DNA of 64,000 nucleotides from Bacillus vallismortis (lineage in GTDB: Bacteria; Bacillota; Bacilli; Bacillales; Bacillaceae), in NCBI RefSeq assembly GCF_040784915.1, contig NZ_CP160797.1, forward strand, positions 3,958,137-4,022,136, in the 5' to 3' direction. This document shows positions 7,978 through 19,553 of this stretch, one piece after another. The notes under the pieces are model-generated. The model saw only the letters and a program-made list of their open reading frames with translations, made no database searches and was not told where the DNA came from. The first letter of the stretch is position 1. Every line of letters begins with the position of its first letter. A program made the translations under genes and the position numbers.

Positions 7978-8580
7978 TTACTTTTTCTGCTGTTCCTCAG
8001 AAATCGCTTTTTCAAATACATCCTTGCCGGCAACACCCGGAATCACGGTGTCGCCAATGATAAAGGTTGGAACGGCTGTGATGTCAGCCTCTTCGTAGGC
8101 GTGTTTTAAGGCTTGGCGCTGCACGTCCTGATATGTTCTTAAGTCCAGTGCGGATTTGAATGAAGCTCCGTCTAGCCCCACTTCCTTGGCAAGCTTCGTC
8201 AAGATGTCAATGTCGCCGATATTTTGGCCCTCTTGGAAAAATGCCTGAAAGACACGGGTATTGTATTCATGTCCTTTATTGTATTCCTTTGCAAAGTGAA
8301 AGCCTTCAAACGCCAAATCTGTATATGGATGAGGCGAGATGTTTGGAAAATTAATCTCGACTCCTAATTTCTCCGCCATTGGCTGAATTGATGTCTGCCA
8401 CATGTACTGCTTGGAAGGATCATTGACCGGGTCAAGCTTTGGAGATGGGCTTGGGCGCAGTTCAAACGGCATCCACTCGACTTCAATATCCTTTCCTTTA
8501 ATCGCTTCTTCAAAAGCGGCTTTGCCAATGAAACAAAATGGGCAGACGTAATCTGAATAAACTTTGATGTGTACTGTCAT
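7978..8580 (-). CDS. ywbO: DsbA-family (FrnE-like) oxidoreductase
   Basis: A 200-residue thioredoxin-fold protein of the DsbA/FrnE group. The active-site motif CPFC (Cys13, Cys16) follows the first beta strand in VYSDYVCPFC, and the cis-Pro loop TAVPTF lies near the C-terminus. There is no signal peptide, so it is cytoplasmic, unlike classical DsbA. It is transcribed on its own, just downstream of efeB and separated from it by a hairpin. Substrate unknown; a dithiol oxidoreductase or isomerase role is inferred from the fold. Confidence 0.9.
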   Translation of the reverse strand: MTVHIKVYSDYVCPFCFIGKAAFEEAIKGKDIEVEWMPFELRPSPSPKLDPVNDPSKQYMWQTSIQPMAEKLGVEINFPNISPHPYTDLAFEGFHFAKEYNKGHEYNTRVFQAFFQEGQNIGDIDILTKLAKEVGLDGASFKSALDLRTYQDVQRQALKHAYEEADITAVPTFIIGDTVIPGVAGKDVFEKAISEEQQKK

Positions 8581-8635
8581 GATAATCTCCTTTCGTATAG
8601 GTTGATTTTAAACTGTAACTATTAAAGTTACAAAT

Positions 8636-8668
8636 GTTTTTTTTAAAAGAAGCCGATAAAGGCTTCTT

Positions 8669-8670
<2 letters not shown>
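8636..8670 (-). terminator. Terminator of efeUOB
   Basis: AAAAGAAGCC/GGCTTCTTTT, a 10-bp stem with a 6-base loop, ends at the efeB stop codon. The distal U residues are part of the stem, followed by A-rich sequence on the minus strand. Confidence 0.6.
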
Positions 8671-9937
<1,267 letters not shown>

Positions 9938-11092
9938 TTATAGCACATTCGCAATCTTCGACATGGTTTCAGAAAGAGTCGTCAGCTTTGTGCTCAGCTC
10001 TCTGATTTGATCTTCACTTAATTTATCATAAGACGTATAAGACTGATCATTTGATTTGTATTTTGCCATTAAAACTTCAAATTCGCTGAATTCCGTATCC
10101 AGTTTTTCCGTCAGGTCAGAGTGATCTTTGACAAGCGCGCTTTTTACTGTTTGATAAACAGCTTCGGAGCCTTCCACATTCGCCATGAGGTCGACTAAAT
10201 CAATTCGTGAGTAGCGCTCCTCTTCTCCCGTGATTTTCGAAATGCCGGCTTCGTTCAGAAGCTCCATCGCGCCTGCTACCATTTGTTCAGGTGTTAATGT
10301 CAGTGATTCAATTGAACCGTCAAGCTCCTTTACATCCTTGAGAAGCTGGTCAGCTATTGCCTTTTCCCCGGAAATATCTTTATCCTTCCAGATGGCTTTC
10401 TCAAGCTTATGGAAACCTGTCCATTTGCCCCCTTCTTCTACATCATTTTCACGGGCGTCAATTTTCGGATCGAGATCACCGAGGCTTTCAGCGATCGGTT
10501 CGATTCGTTCGTAATAAACACGCGCTTTCGCGTATAACGTTTTAGATTTTTTGATATCGCCTGATTTTACAGCGCTTGTAAATGCTTCCGTCGCTTTTAC
10601 AAGCTGATCGCTCTGTTCTTTGACATAGTCTTTATATTCGTCCGCTGCCTTTGCCAGCTGTTCGCTTGCCTTTTTGCTGCTCTTCTTCGCTTCTGTCAGG
10701 TCTTCTAAGGATGCTTTCAATGACTCGGATTCCGTCTTGATTTTGTCAGTATCTGGTTTGTCTTTTTGCGCTTCTGTATAGATGGGCTGAAGGTGCTTTT
10801 CGATTTCTGTATACTCGAACGGATAATCGCTGCGGATATCATTTTCAAAGGAAAGCCAGTAGCTGTTTAACTCTTTCCCCTTTTTTTCGATCTCTTGTTG
10901 GTCTCCTTTTTCCGCTGAATCATTCAGCTTGGAAATCATGGTTTCCATTTTATCTACAGATGCGGCGATCTCTTTAGTAACCCCGCTTTTTTCAGATGAA
11001 GCTTTTTCTTTGGTTGAGGATGTCTCATTAGCTCCGCAGCCTGCTAGCGCAAGGATGCAGCCTGCTGATACAGCGATTTTTGTGAAATTCAT
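9938..11092 (-). CDS. efeO: EfeO iron-binding lipoprotein (M75 domain)
   Basis: A 384-residue exported lipoprotein (ywbM in 168): signal peptide with lipobox LAGC (Cys19), then a Lys/Glu-rich helical region and a C-terminal peptidase-M75/imelysin domain. The M75 motif HxxE is present in FHKLEKAIW. Instead of the cupredoxin domain of E. coli EfeO, the N-terminal part is helical. It presumably binds iron outside the membrane and passes it to EfeU. Start overlaps the efeU stop by 4 bases. Confidence 0.93.
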   Translation of the reverse strand: MNFTKIAVSAGCILALAGCGANETSSTKEKASSEKSGVTKEIAASVDKMETMISKLNDSAEKGDQQEIEKKGKELNSYWLSFENDIRSDYPFEYTEIEKHLQPIYTEAQKDKPDTDKIKTESESLKASLEDLTEAKKSSKKASEQLAKAADEYKDYVKEQSDQLVKATEAFTSAVKSGDIKKSKTLYAKARVYYERIEPIAESLGDLDPKIDARENDVEEGGKWTGFHKLEKAIWKDKDISGEKAIADQLLKDVKELDGSIESLTLTPEQMVAGAMELLNEAGISKITGEEERYSRIDLVDLMANVEGSEAVYQTVKSALVKDHSDLTEKLDTEFSEFEVLMAKYKSNDQSYTSYDKLSEDQIRELSTKLTTLSETMSKIANVL

Positions 11093-12534
11093 TTTGTCAG
11101 TTCCTTTCCGTTTGTAAAATATTTTGCCGCTTCTGAGATAAGCGCAATCAGTAAAAAGAGTAAAATCAGCAATTGCGGAATGGCGCTGTACACGGACGGA
11201 TAAACACCAAGCACCGATATAGACGGCAGCCAGCTCTCCGCATCAGACGGTAGAATGCCCGCCAGCTGCAGGCTGTGAACGCCTGTTCCGAGAAATTTCA
11301 CGCACATATACAGGACGACCGCCATGGACAGCAGGAAAAACGGCTTTAATGGAATACGCATTCCGAGCTTGATCATTAGAACACCGACGATGACGAGAAC
11401 GACAAGCCCCGCGGCAGTTCCGCCGATCAGCTCAGTGAGCGGGAGCTTCCCGACAAGGCCGATGAAAAAGATGACTGTTTCGAGCCCTTCTCTTACAACT
11501 GCCAGAAATGCAATGAGCGCAAAGGAAAGCAGGCTTCGTTTTTTAAGCGCCTGTGACTTCTGGATATTGATTTTTTCTCTCCATTTATCCATTGAGGCGT
11601 TTCTGTGCAGCCACACCCCGACATATAAAAGCATGAGAGCGGACAGTACGCCGGTGACGCCGCCAAGCAAGAAGTTGTTTTCTCCGAATACGCTGGAGGA
11701 GAACAGAAGCGTGACACCGATGCCGGCTGTCAAGGAAATAACCATGCCGGCTGACGCTCCACCCCAGATCCATACCGAGGAACGCGTGACACGGGCTTTC
11801 TTTGTCATGGTCAAAAGCGCCCCGATGACTAGCAGCGCCTCCATCCCTTCACGAATCGGGATCAACGCAGCATCCCACCAGCTGTAGCTGCTTGAAGCGA
11901 TCGGCTCGAGCAATTGGATCATGTCGTCAATTTGCTTTGATACCTTTTCGGGATGGCTGCCGATCTCAGCCTTCATCAGCGCCAGATTTTCCTCTGATGT
12001 CGTATAGGCTTCTTTCGATTGGGAAACGACGTCTCCCTCAACAGCGAGCCAGGATGTAATTAAATTGTCGATTGCGGATGACGCTTCATCCAATCGGTTT
12101 TGCTCTATTAACGTTTTTGTGTCTTTTAAATTTTGAATATAGGCTGTTAAGGACGCCCTTGATTGACCCGAGGATGTCTTTTTCAGCACGACAGCCTGCT
12201 GATAGGTTTCTAGATGAGAAGAAAGCTCTTCAAGCTGCGTTTTGAGTTTATCTGCATCTTGATTAATGAAAGAAAGAGAAATCATCGCGATATTCGAGTC
12301 CATTTTGCTGTGGGAAGAAAGGTTTTCCTTTTTAATAGAAGGTTCTTCTTTTTTCCACTTTGCCTTGAATGTTTCAAACGTTTGTTGTGCCGATTCCGTA
12401 TCTCCGTCTTTTACGGATTCGGTCATTTGCTTGTTTAATTGAATCAGCGCAGCGATCGGATCGTCTTCCGCATATGCCGCAGAACCGAAAACCATCAACA
12501 AGCTAAATAAAATAAGCGCCAGCCCCCGAGTCAT
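11089..12534 (-). CDS. efeU: EfeU ferric/ferrous permease with helical N-terminal domain
   Basis: A 481-residue FTR1/OFeT-family iron permease (ywbL in 168). A signal peptide ending SAAYAE is followed by an extracytoplasmic helical domain of about 210 residues, then seven membrane helices. The two REXXE iron-coordination motifs are present: REGME in PIREGMEALL and REGLE in VVREGLETVIF. Two ATGs follow AGGAGGAGC; I took the second (12534) for better spacing. First gene of efeUOB, with a Fur box just upstream. Confidence 0.95.
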   Translation of the reverse strand: MTRGLALILFSLLMVFGSAAYAEDDPIAALIQLNKQMTESVKDGDTESAQQTFETFKAKWKKEEPSIKKENLSSHSKMDSNIAMISLSFINQDADKLKTQLEELSSHLETYQQAVVLKKTSSGQSRASLTAYIQNLKDTKTLIEQNRLDEASSAIDNLITSWLAVEGDVVSQSKEAYTTSEENLALMKAEIGSHPEKVSKQIDDMIQLLEPIASSSYSWWDAALIPIREGMEALLVIGALLTMTKKARVTRSSVWIWGGASAGMVISLTAGIGVTLLFSSSVFGENNFLLGGVTGVLSALMLLYVGVWLHRNASMDKWREKINIQKSQALKKRSLLSFALIAFLAVVREGLETVIFFIGLVGKLPLTELIGGTAAGLVVLVIVGVLMIKLGMRIPLKPFFLLSMAVVLYMCVKFLGTGVHSLQLAGILPSDAESWLPSISVLGVYPSVYSAIPQLLILLFLLIALISEAAKYFTNGKELTK

Positions 12535-12551
12535 CATGCTCCTCCTATAAT

Positions 12552-12566
12552 TGAAAATGATTATCA
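12552..12566 (-). promoter_or_regulatory. Fur box of efeUOB
   Basis: On the minus strand TGATAATCATTTTCA matches the 7-1-7 Fur core TGATAAT-N-ATTATCA at 14 of 15 positions. It lies between promoter and start codon of efeU, so iron repression is expected. Confidence 0.88.
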
Positions 12567-12578
12567 TTGTATAACATA

Positions 12579-12606
12579 ATCATAGCCAGTTCCTGTTTTT
12601 TGTCAA
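12579..12606 (-). promoter_or_regulatory. SigA promoter of efeUOB
   Basis: TTGACA (12601-12606), 16-base spacer, TATGAT (12579-12584) on the minus strand; the Fur box follows immediately downstream. Confidence 0.75.
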
Positions 12607-12642
12607 TTAAAATTTGAAGGTCTGAAAACCTTGATGCCACGG

Positions 12643-12673
12643 CAAAAAGGCTGTCCATTACGGAACAGCCTTT
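12643..12673 (-). terminator. Terminator of ywbI-thiM-thiE
   Basis: AAAGGCTGTCC/GGAACAGCCTTT stem with one bulged A, with a U-tract on the minus strand. Confidence 0.75.
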
Positions 12674-12690
12674 CGAAGAAATAAGAACGC

Positions 12691-14174
<1,484 letters not shown>

Positions 14175-14181
14175 GTTTGCA

Positions 14182-15087
14182 TCATCCTTTACTTTCTTTT
14201 TTCGGGTCCCATAAATACGATTTCGTGTGTTCAAGCCAAGCTCTGGCCGCAAAGGACAAGTAGCGGTCTTTTCTCCAAATAATGGCGAGGTGCCAAGGGA
14301 TGACCGGCTCAACAAGCGGGATGACTTTCACTTTTTCCAGATCAAGCCCGCGGCAGATTCGTTCCGGCAAAAGCCCGATTCCCAGGTTGGCTGACACCAT
14401 CTCACTGATAAAATCCCATTGTGAGGTTTCATAAATGATATGAGGCCGGAATCCAGCCTTGATACACTCGGTCATAATTCGATTGTGCAGGACAAAATCC
14501 TCCCTGAAGAAAATAAAAGGCTCGTTCTTCAACTCACGCAGCCTGCACTCTTTTTCTTCTGCCAGCCGATGGGATGGGTGAACGACAAGCATTAAGGTTT
14601 CTTTTACGATTGTAAACGAATGAAAGATGTCTTCGTTTGCAGGAAGAACCACAACGCCGATATCGAGAGAGCCGTCCCCAACACCTTCTTGGACTTTTAT
14701 AGAACCGTCTTCGACTAACTGAAAGGTGATATTCGGATAGTTTGCACGAAAATCGCCGAGCACTCTCGGGAAAAATCCCGACCCGATCATCGGCGGCAGC
14801 CCGATCCGCACATGACCTTTCTTGACCTCCATAATATCATTTAATTCTGACGTCAGGTTTTGAAATGATTTAATAATTTCTTGCGCCTGCACATACATAC
14901 TCTGCCCGGCGTCAGTCAGTTCCACCTGCCTGCCGTTCCGGTAAAACAGCTCAATTCCGAGCTCTTCTTCTAAATTTTTGATCATTTTTGATATCGTCGG
15001 CTGCGAAACATAAAGAGATTGGGAAGCCTTCGTAAAGCTTTTTAAACGGGCGACTTCCAAAAAGTATGTTAAATGGCGGATATCCAT
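14182..15087 (-). CDS. ywbI: LysR-family transcriptional regulator
   Basis: A 301-residue LysR-type regulator: winged helix-turn-helix at residues 1-60 ([20 protein letters not shown]) and a two-lobed periplasmic-binding-like effector domain. I chose the ATG at 15087 because the protein then begins MDIRHLTYF, the standard LysR start. It heads an operon with thiM and thiE and is divergent from ywbHG, whose CidA/LrgB products are controlled by LysR proteins (CidR) in Staphylococcus and Bacillus. Control of ywbHG is therefore the best guess; the link with thiamine genes is unexplained. Confidence 0.88.
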   Translation of the reverse strand: MDIRHLTYFLEVARLKSFTKASQSLYVSQPTISKMIKNLEEELGIELFYRNGRQVELTDAGQSMYVQAQEIIKSFQNLTSELNDIMEVKKGHVRIGLPPMIGSGFFPRVLGDFRANYPNITFQLVEDGSIKVQEGVGDGSLDIGVVVLPANEDIFHSFTIVKETLMLVVHPSHRLAEEKECRLRELKNEPFIFFREDFVLHNRIMTECIKAGFRPHIIYETSQWDFISEMVSANLGIGLLPERICRGLDLEKVKVIPLVEPVIPWHLAIIWRKDRYLSFAARAWLEHTKSYLWDPKKESKG

Positions 15088-15114
15088 GTGCTTCACCCTT
15101 CCTATAGACAAAAG

Positions 15115-15129
15115 GAATACTTATTATTC
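15115..15129. promoter_or_regulatory. Candidate LysR-type operator between ywbI and ywbH
   Basis: GAATA-N5-TATTC, a perfect dyad of LysR-box size, centred in the divergent intergenic region. CCTATAG also occurs twice around it (15101-15107 and 15145-15151). Confidence 0.45.
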
Positions 15130-15192
15130 TTAATATATATTTTACCTATAGCGAGACCTTATGTACAATATGAATATAAGGGAGGCATCAAT

Positions 15193-15579
15193 ATGAAAAA
15201 ACTGCTGCTAACCGTTATTCAAATCGCTCTGTTATTTATATTTGCCCGGCTGATTAATTGGGTGACAGCCCTTCTTCATATAAATATTCCCGGCAGTATT
15301 ATTGGGATTGTGATTATTTTCACATTATTACACTTTAAGATTATCAAGCTTGAATGGATAGAGCTTGGCGCGGCGTGGCTTCTCGGGGAGCTGCTTTTAT
15401 TTTTTATCCCGTCTGCCGTCGGAGTGATTGAATACGGAGACATTATGTCGAAATTTGGCGTCAGCATTCTGCTTGTTGTCATCATCAGCACGTTTGTCGT
15501 GATGGTGTCCACAGGAACGCTTACACAAATCATTGCAAAAAGAAAGGAGAAAAAGCATACGTGTTCATCGGAATTGTAA
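15193..15579 (+). CDS. ywbH: CidA/LrgA-family holin-like membrane protein
   Basis: A 128-residue protein with four membrane helices and the CidA/LrgA pattern (LINWVTALLHINIPGSIIGIV, then GAAWLLGELLLFFIPSAVGV). The family was first described as holin/antiholin-like and is now also linked to pyruvate/acetate overflow metabolism. The ATG at 15193 follows AAGGGAGGCATCAAT; the open frame upstream runs into the ywbI control region and is ignored. It overlaps ywbG by 19 bases, making a two-gene operon. Confidence 0.9.
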   Translation: MKKLLLTVIQIALLFIFARLINWVTALLHINIPGSIIGIVIIFTLLHFKIIKLEWIELGAAWLLGELLLFFIPSAVGVIEYGDIMSKFGVSILLVVIISTFVVMVSTGTLTQIIAKRKEKKHTCSSEL

Positions 15580-16238
15580 GTTTGTTTTTAACGGTCTTGG
15601 TGTATGTAGGAGCAAAAAAGGTATATCAACGCTTTCCGCGTGTCTATACGTCTCCGCTATTGGTAACGCCCGCTGTGTTAGTCGGTCTGCTGCTGCTGGT
15701 GAATGTCCCGTACGAGTCATATAATCTTGGCGGCGAATTGCTGACCGATATGCTTCAGCCGGCCACCGTAGCTTTTGCGATCCCGCTATATAAATATTTC
15801 CCTGTTTTGAAGAAATACGCAGTGGAAATTATTTTGAACGTAGCCGTCGGCTCATGCATCGCGATTATTTCAACTGCTCTTATTGCGAAATGGCTTCACC
15901 TCGGCACCGGCTTAATTGACAGCCTCGTCCCGAGATCAGTGACAACGCCGATCGCTATGAACGTATCTGAAATGATCGGCGGAATGCCTGCCGTCACAGC
16001 CGTGTTTGTGATTTTGACCGCTTTGTTAGGCACAGTAATTGGCCCAATGGTCATCCGCTATTTCCGTATTGATAACGAAATCGCGCGGGGCGTGCTGCTC
16101 GGCACAAGCGCACATGGAGCGGGAACGTCAAAAGCATTTGAGCTCAGCTCTGTGTCCGGCACGATTTCCAGTGTGTCGATGATCTTAGCTGCGATTATGA
16201 CGCTTTGCGCGGCGCCGTTTTTACTTTCATTTATGTAA
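15561..16238 (+). CDS. ywbG: LrgB/CidB-family membrane protein
   Basis: A 225-residue LrgB-family protein with about seven helices; the family motif region LVPRSVTTPIAMNVSEMIGG and the C-terminal GTSAHGAGTSKAFE are clear. It starts at GTG 15561 with AAAGGAGA 14 bases upstream, inside the 3' end of ywbH, so the pair is translationally coupled. Probably forms a membrane complex with YwbH; exact function not established. Confidence 0.92.
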   Translation: MFIGIVSLFLTVLVYVGAKKVYQRFPRVYTSPLLVTPAVLVGLLLLVNVPYESYNLGGELLTDMLQPATVAFAIPLYKYFPVLKKYAVEIILNVAVGSCIAIISTALIAKWLHLGTGLIDSLVPRSVTTPIAMNVSEMIGGMPAVTAVFVILTALLGTVIGPMVIRYFRIDNEIARGVLLGTSAHGAGTSKAFELSSVSGTISSVSMILAAIMTLCAAPFLLSFM

Positions 16239-16240
16239 GA

Positions 16241-16271
16241 AAAAACTGTCCTCTCGAGGGCAGTTTTTTTA
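16241..16271 (+). terminator. Terminator of ywbHG
   Basis: AAAAAACTGTCC/GGGCAGTTTTTTT hairpin with a short loop and U-tract. Confidence 0.8.
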
Positions 16272-16344
16272 TGTGCTTCTCCTTATTGAAAAGCTGGCAG
16301 ATTACAATATAATGTAATTTGTGGATACTAAAGGAGGCACCCCC

Positions 16345-17547
16345 ATGCATAACTTGCAGGTGAGACGGCATTACGCCGCGTTAAAAGGATTTTATTTGTT
16401 TGCCTTTCTCGGCACGGGCAGCATGATCCCCTTACTCAGCATGTATTTAACGAAAGAACAGCATTTAAGCGGAGCACAGGTCGGCTTGATCATGTCACTC
16501 GGCCCGATTGTGATGATTTTCTTTCAGCCGTTTTGGGGCATGCTGAGCGACTATACGCAAAAAACGAAAAGCCTGCTGGCGGTTTGCACAGCAATCACAG
16601 GCATCATCGGATTAGGCTATATTGCATTTGACGGGTTTCCTCTTTTTATTTTAGTTGCGGCCTGTTTTGCAGTCTTTCAAAGCACGATTATTCCATTATC
16701 GGACAGCATTTCACTAAGGTACACTCAAGAAACAAACGGCAACTACGGCGGAATCCGCCTGTTTGGTTCTCTGGGCTTCGGCGTCGCCGTGTTTGTCATG
16801 GGACAGGTGACGAATCAGCTGTACCCCATTCACGTGATCTTTATTTTTGGCTGTGCCTTTCTCTGTATTGCCGCCATACTGGCCTCACAAATGCCGGGCC
16901 AGCAGAAGACAAAAACAAAGGTCAATATCCGCAAAGGATTCCGGGAGCTTATCAGCAACAAAACGTTCCTCATCTTTATGATCATCACCTTTACGACATT
17001 TGCTCCAAACTTAGCGAACAATACGTATTTCAGTCTTTTTCTGGACAAAAGCGGCGCGTCCCTTTCCGCTATCGGCATTTTATTTTTTATCGGCGTGATC
17101 TCGGAAATTCCATTTATGCGATTCGCCCAAACATTTATAGATAAAATGGGGCTGCTCAATGTCATTATGCTGTCAGGCGGGGTCTCATTATTCAGGTGGG
17201 CGCTCTATTTCACAGCGCCTTCATTATGGATCATTTATGCGACAGTCTTTCTTCAGGGAGTGGCCATCGGTTTATTTATCCCGGCGGCGCTTCAATACGT
17301 GAAAAAAATCACCCCAAGCCACGTTGAAGCGACGGCGTTAACCATGTACGCGGCCATCGGCAATGGATTCGGCAACTGGTTCTGTACATTTGCGGGCGGG
17401 TACATTTTTGACTACGTGTCCATCTTCGCAGTCTACCTGCTTTTTAGCATTCTGAGCATAGCAGGCTTTGGGCTGACATTCTATTTAATGAGGGCTGAAA
17501 AAAACAAAAATACACTTCATCAGCCGGCTGTTACTTTTAAACCATAA
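16345..17547 (+). CDS. ywbF: Major facilitator transporter (LacY/MFS_1-like)
   Basis: A 400-residue MFS permease with 12 predicted helices. The inter-helix 2-3 motif appears as PFWGMLSDYTQKTK and the central loop is basic. It belongs to the MFS_1-like group that includes LacY, nucleoside:H+ and 3-phenylpropionate transporters. The ATG at 16345 follows AAAGGAGGCACCCCC. It is monocistronic or cotranscribed with ywbE. Substrate unknown. Confidence 0.88.
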   Translation: MHNLQVRRHYAALKGFYLFAFLGTGSMIPLLSMYLTKEQHLSGAQVGLIMSLGPIVMIFFQPFWGMLSDYTQKTKSLLAVCTAITGIIGLGYIAFDGFPLFILVAACFAVFQSTIIPLSDSISLRYTQETNGNYGGIRLFGSLGFGVAVFVMGQVTNQLYPIHVIFIFGCAFLCIAAILASQMPGQQKTKTKVNIRKGFRELISNKTFLIFMIITFTTFAPNLANNTYFSLFLDKSGASLSAIGILFFIGVISEIPFMRFAQTFIDKMGLLNVIMLSGGVSLFRWALYFTAPSLWIIYATVFLQGVAIGLFIPAALQYVKKITPSHVEATALTMYAAIGNGFGNWFCTFAGGYIFDYVSIFAVYLLFSILSIAGFGLTFYLMRAEKNKNTLHQPAVTFKP

Positions 17548-17580
17548 TGACTATAATGAATAAAAGAAAGGATGAGCGCG

Positions 17581-17778
17581 ATGAACGGGCAAGAGCGAAG
17601 AAGCATTTCGAAAGGTTTACAGGTGGATATTGTATTGAAAGAAGACCAAAAAACAGGAAAACTGACGAGAGGCACAGTGAAGGATATTTTGACGAAATCA
17701 AGCTATCACCCGCACGGCATTAAAGTCCGGCTTGAAGATGGCCGCATCGGCCGCGTCCAGCAGATCATTTCTACATAA
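17581..17778 (+). CDS. ywbE: YwbE-family small protein (DUF2196)
   Basis: A 65-residue soluble protein of the YwbE family: GLQVDIVLKEDQKTGKLTRG, then the conserved KSSYHPHGIKVRLEDGRIGRV. The basic, beta-rich sequence resembles small KOW/SH3-like RNA-binding folds, but no function is established. I took the ATG at 17581 because AAGGATG ends eight bases upstream; a second in-frame ATG lies at 17572 within that signal. Confidence 0.85.
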   Translation: MNGQERRSISKGLQVDIVLKEDQKTGKLTRGTVKDILTKSSYHPHGIKVRLEDGRIGRVQQIIST

Positions 17779-17812
17779 AAAAAGCTGCTCCTGAACAGGG
17801 CAGCTTTTTGCT
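17776..17812. terminator. Bidirectional terminator between ywbE and ywbD
   Basis: AAAAAAAGCTGC/GCAGCTTTTT stem with loop TCCTGAACAGG, T-rich on both strands, between convergent genes. Confidence 0.8.
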
Positions 17813-19000
17813 TTATTTTTTCTGCAGAAAGACCACTTTTAGATAGTTGCCTTCCGGAAACGCCGAAATCGTTTTGAAATCCTCCGGCAGCGTAAATTCC
17901 TCAATGATCGTGTAGCGTTCATTTGTTTCTTTAAAGGCGGCATCGATAAAGCCTTTGAATTTCTTCATGCCAAAGGCGCTGCTGTTTGTGGAAGCAACGA
18001 TGACGCCCTTGTCAGCTGTGATAGCGATCGTTTCCTTCAGGAGGTTTTTATAATCCTTAGCCGCGCTAAAGGTGCGTTTTTTTGTGCGCGCAAAGGAAGG
18101 CGGGTCGAGAATAATCAGATCAAAACGCAGATTCTTTTTCGCCGCGTACGAAAAATAGTTAAAGACGTCCATCACTTTAATGTCGTGTGCCTCGTAATCG
18201 AGCTTGTTCACGCTGAATTGCTCGATCGTTTTGGCCATGCTCCGGTTTGCCACGTCCACGCTTGTTGTTTTCTCCGCTCCGCCAAGCGCAGCTGCCACGG
18301 AGAATGCCCCCGTATAAGAAAACGTGTTTAAGACGGTTTTTCCTTCTGCATAGCGGTCTCTGATCGCCTTGCGTACATGTCTTTGATCCAAAAAGATGCC
18401 TGTCATGGCGCCTTCATTCAGATCTACCGCATATTGAATGCCATTTTCCTGAATAATGATCGGGAATTCGCCTCTTTTCCCCTTCACGAAGTCATCATCT
18501 TCGACGTATTGCCCAGCCGTGTCGAAGCGTTTTTTCTCGTAAATCGCTTTATAATCCAGATCAAGCTCATCCAAAGCGGAAATCAGCATATCTTTAAAGG
18601 CGTAAATGCCTTTGCTGTACCATTGAACCAGCAGATACCCGCCATAATAGTCGATGGTGACGCCGCCGATGCCGTCACCCTCACCATTGAACATACGGAA
18701 AGCTGTTGTGTCTTGAGCCGCGAAAAGTTTGGCGCGCGCTTCGATCGCTTTAGTTAATTTGCTGAGAAAAAATGCTTGGTCTATCTGTTCTTGTTTATTG
18801 CGGGTAAGCGTCCAGCCGACCCCTTTGTTTTGCAGGCCGTAATAACCCCGCGCGAGAAACTCGCCGCTCTCTGACACGATATCAACGAGGTCTCCTTCTT
18901 TCACGTGCCCCGCACTCCCTGCGAGAGCTTCCTTATCGATGAGCGGATAGCCTTTTTTGATTTTTGCAGCATGTGCTTTCTTTAGAGTGAGTAGCTTCAT
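17813..19000 (-). CDS. ywbD: RlmI-like 23S rRNA (cytosine-C5) methyltransferase
   Basis: A 395-residue SAM-dependent methyltransferase. An N-terminal PUA domain (about 1-75) precedes a central RlmI-type domain and a Rossmann methyltransferase with motif I NTFSYTGAFSVAAALGG and motif IV DPPSFARTKK. The E. coli homologue makes m5C1962 in 23S rRNA; the same activity is inferred. I chose the ATG at 19000 (MKLLTLKKAHAAKIKKGYPL) because it starts the PUA domain; the open frame upstream has no homology or ribosome binding site. Confidence 0.88.
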   Translation of the reverse strand: MKLLTLKKAHAAKIKKGYPLIDKEALAGSAGHVKEGDLVDIVSESGEFLARGYYGLQNKGVGWTLTRNKQEQIDQAFFLSKLTKAIEARAKLFAAQDTTAFRMFNGEGDGIGGVTIDYYGGYLLVQWYSKGIYAFKDMLISALDELDLDYKAIYEKKRFDTAGQYVEDDDFVKGKRGEFPIIIQENGIQYAVDLNEGAMTGIFLDQRHVRKAIRDRYAEGKTVLNTFSYTGAFSVAAALGGAEKTTSVDVANRSMAKTIEQFSVNKLDYEAHDIKVMDVFNYFSYAAKKNLRFDLIILDPPSFARTKKRTFSAAKDYKNLLKETIAITADKGVIVASTNSSAFGMKKFKGFIDAAFKETNERYTIIEEFTLPEDFKTISAFPEGNYLKVVFLQKK

Positions 19001-19121
19001 ATCTGTTCGTCCTCTTTCTGTTTGCTTTCTCTTATCGTACCACAAAACGCCAAGATGTCTGCATTGACAGAAAGGAAAGGTTTTTCTACGATAGACAAAA
19101 AGAGTTACGAGGAGGAGCAGC

Positions 19122-19502
19122 ATGGCAAAACGAATTGACCATACAGGCATTATGGTAAGGGATATCAACGCGTCCATCACATTTTATGAAGAGGTTCTCG
19201 GCATGAAATTGAAGGATCGCATCACTCACACGAACGGTATAATCGAGCTTGCTTTTCTTGGCTTTGAAGACGGGCCGGAAACAGAAATCGAACTGATTCA
19301 AGGCTACAGCAGCGAGCTTCCCGCCGAAGGAAAAGTGCACCACATTGCCCTGCTGACGGATGACATCGCGGCTGAATATACAAAAGCGGAAAGAATGAAC
19401 GCGAAATTTATCGACGAAGAGATCACAACACTTCCAAACGGATACCGTTATTTCTATATCGAAGGTCCTGACGGTGAGTGGATTGAGTTCTTTCAGCGGT
19501 AA
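19122..19502 (+). CDS. ywbC: Glyoxalase/VOC-family protein
   Basis: A 126-residue vicinal-oxygen-chelate protein with two beta-alpha-beta-beta-beta modules. Candidate metal ligands are His7 in RIDHTGIMV, the His pair in GKVHHIALLTDD, and Glu residues in FLGFEDGPETEIELI and DGEWIEFF. It resembles lactoylglutathione lyases, but B. subtilis lacks glutathione, so the real substrate is unclear. Strong ribosome binding site GAGGAGGAGCAGC before ATG. Divergent from ywbD. Confidence 0.88.
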   Translation: MAKRIDHTGIMVRDINASITFYEEVLGMKLKDRITHTNGIIELAFLGFEDGPETEIELIQGYSSELPAEGKVHHIALLTDDIAAEYTKAERMNAKFIDEEITTLPNGYRYFYIEGPDGEWIEFFQR

Positions 19503-19532
19503 GAAAAAAGCAGCATAACGCTGCTTTTTTTC
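19503..19532. terminator. Terminator of ywbC
   Basis: AAAAAAGCAGC/GCTGCTTTTTTT with loop ATAAC, placed between convergent ywbC and ywbA; usable in both directions. Confidence 0.8.
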
Positions 19533-19553
19533 GTTAATTAAATGCTTACATAA

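Noticed and set aside
11324-11887. Plus-strand 187-codon open frame inside efeU
   Set aside because: Antisense mirror of the membrane helices of EfeU; no start signal.
14175-15192. TPP riboswitch for thiM-thiE
   Set aside because: No recognisable THI-box segments upstream of thiM or ywbI; the space before thiM is only 7 bases.
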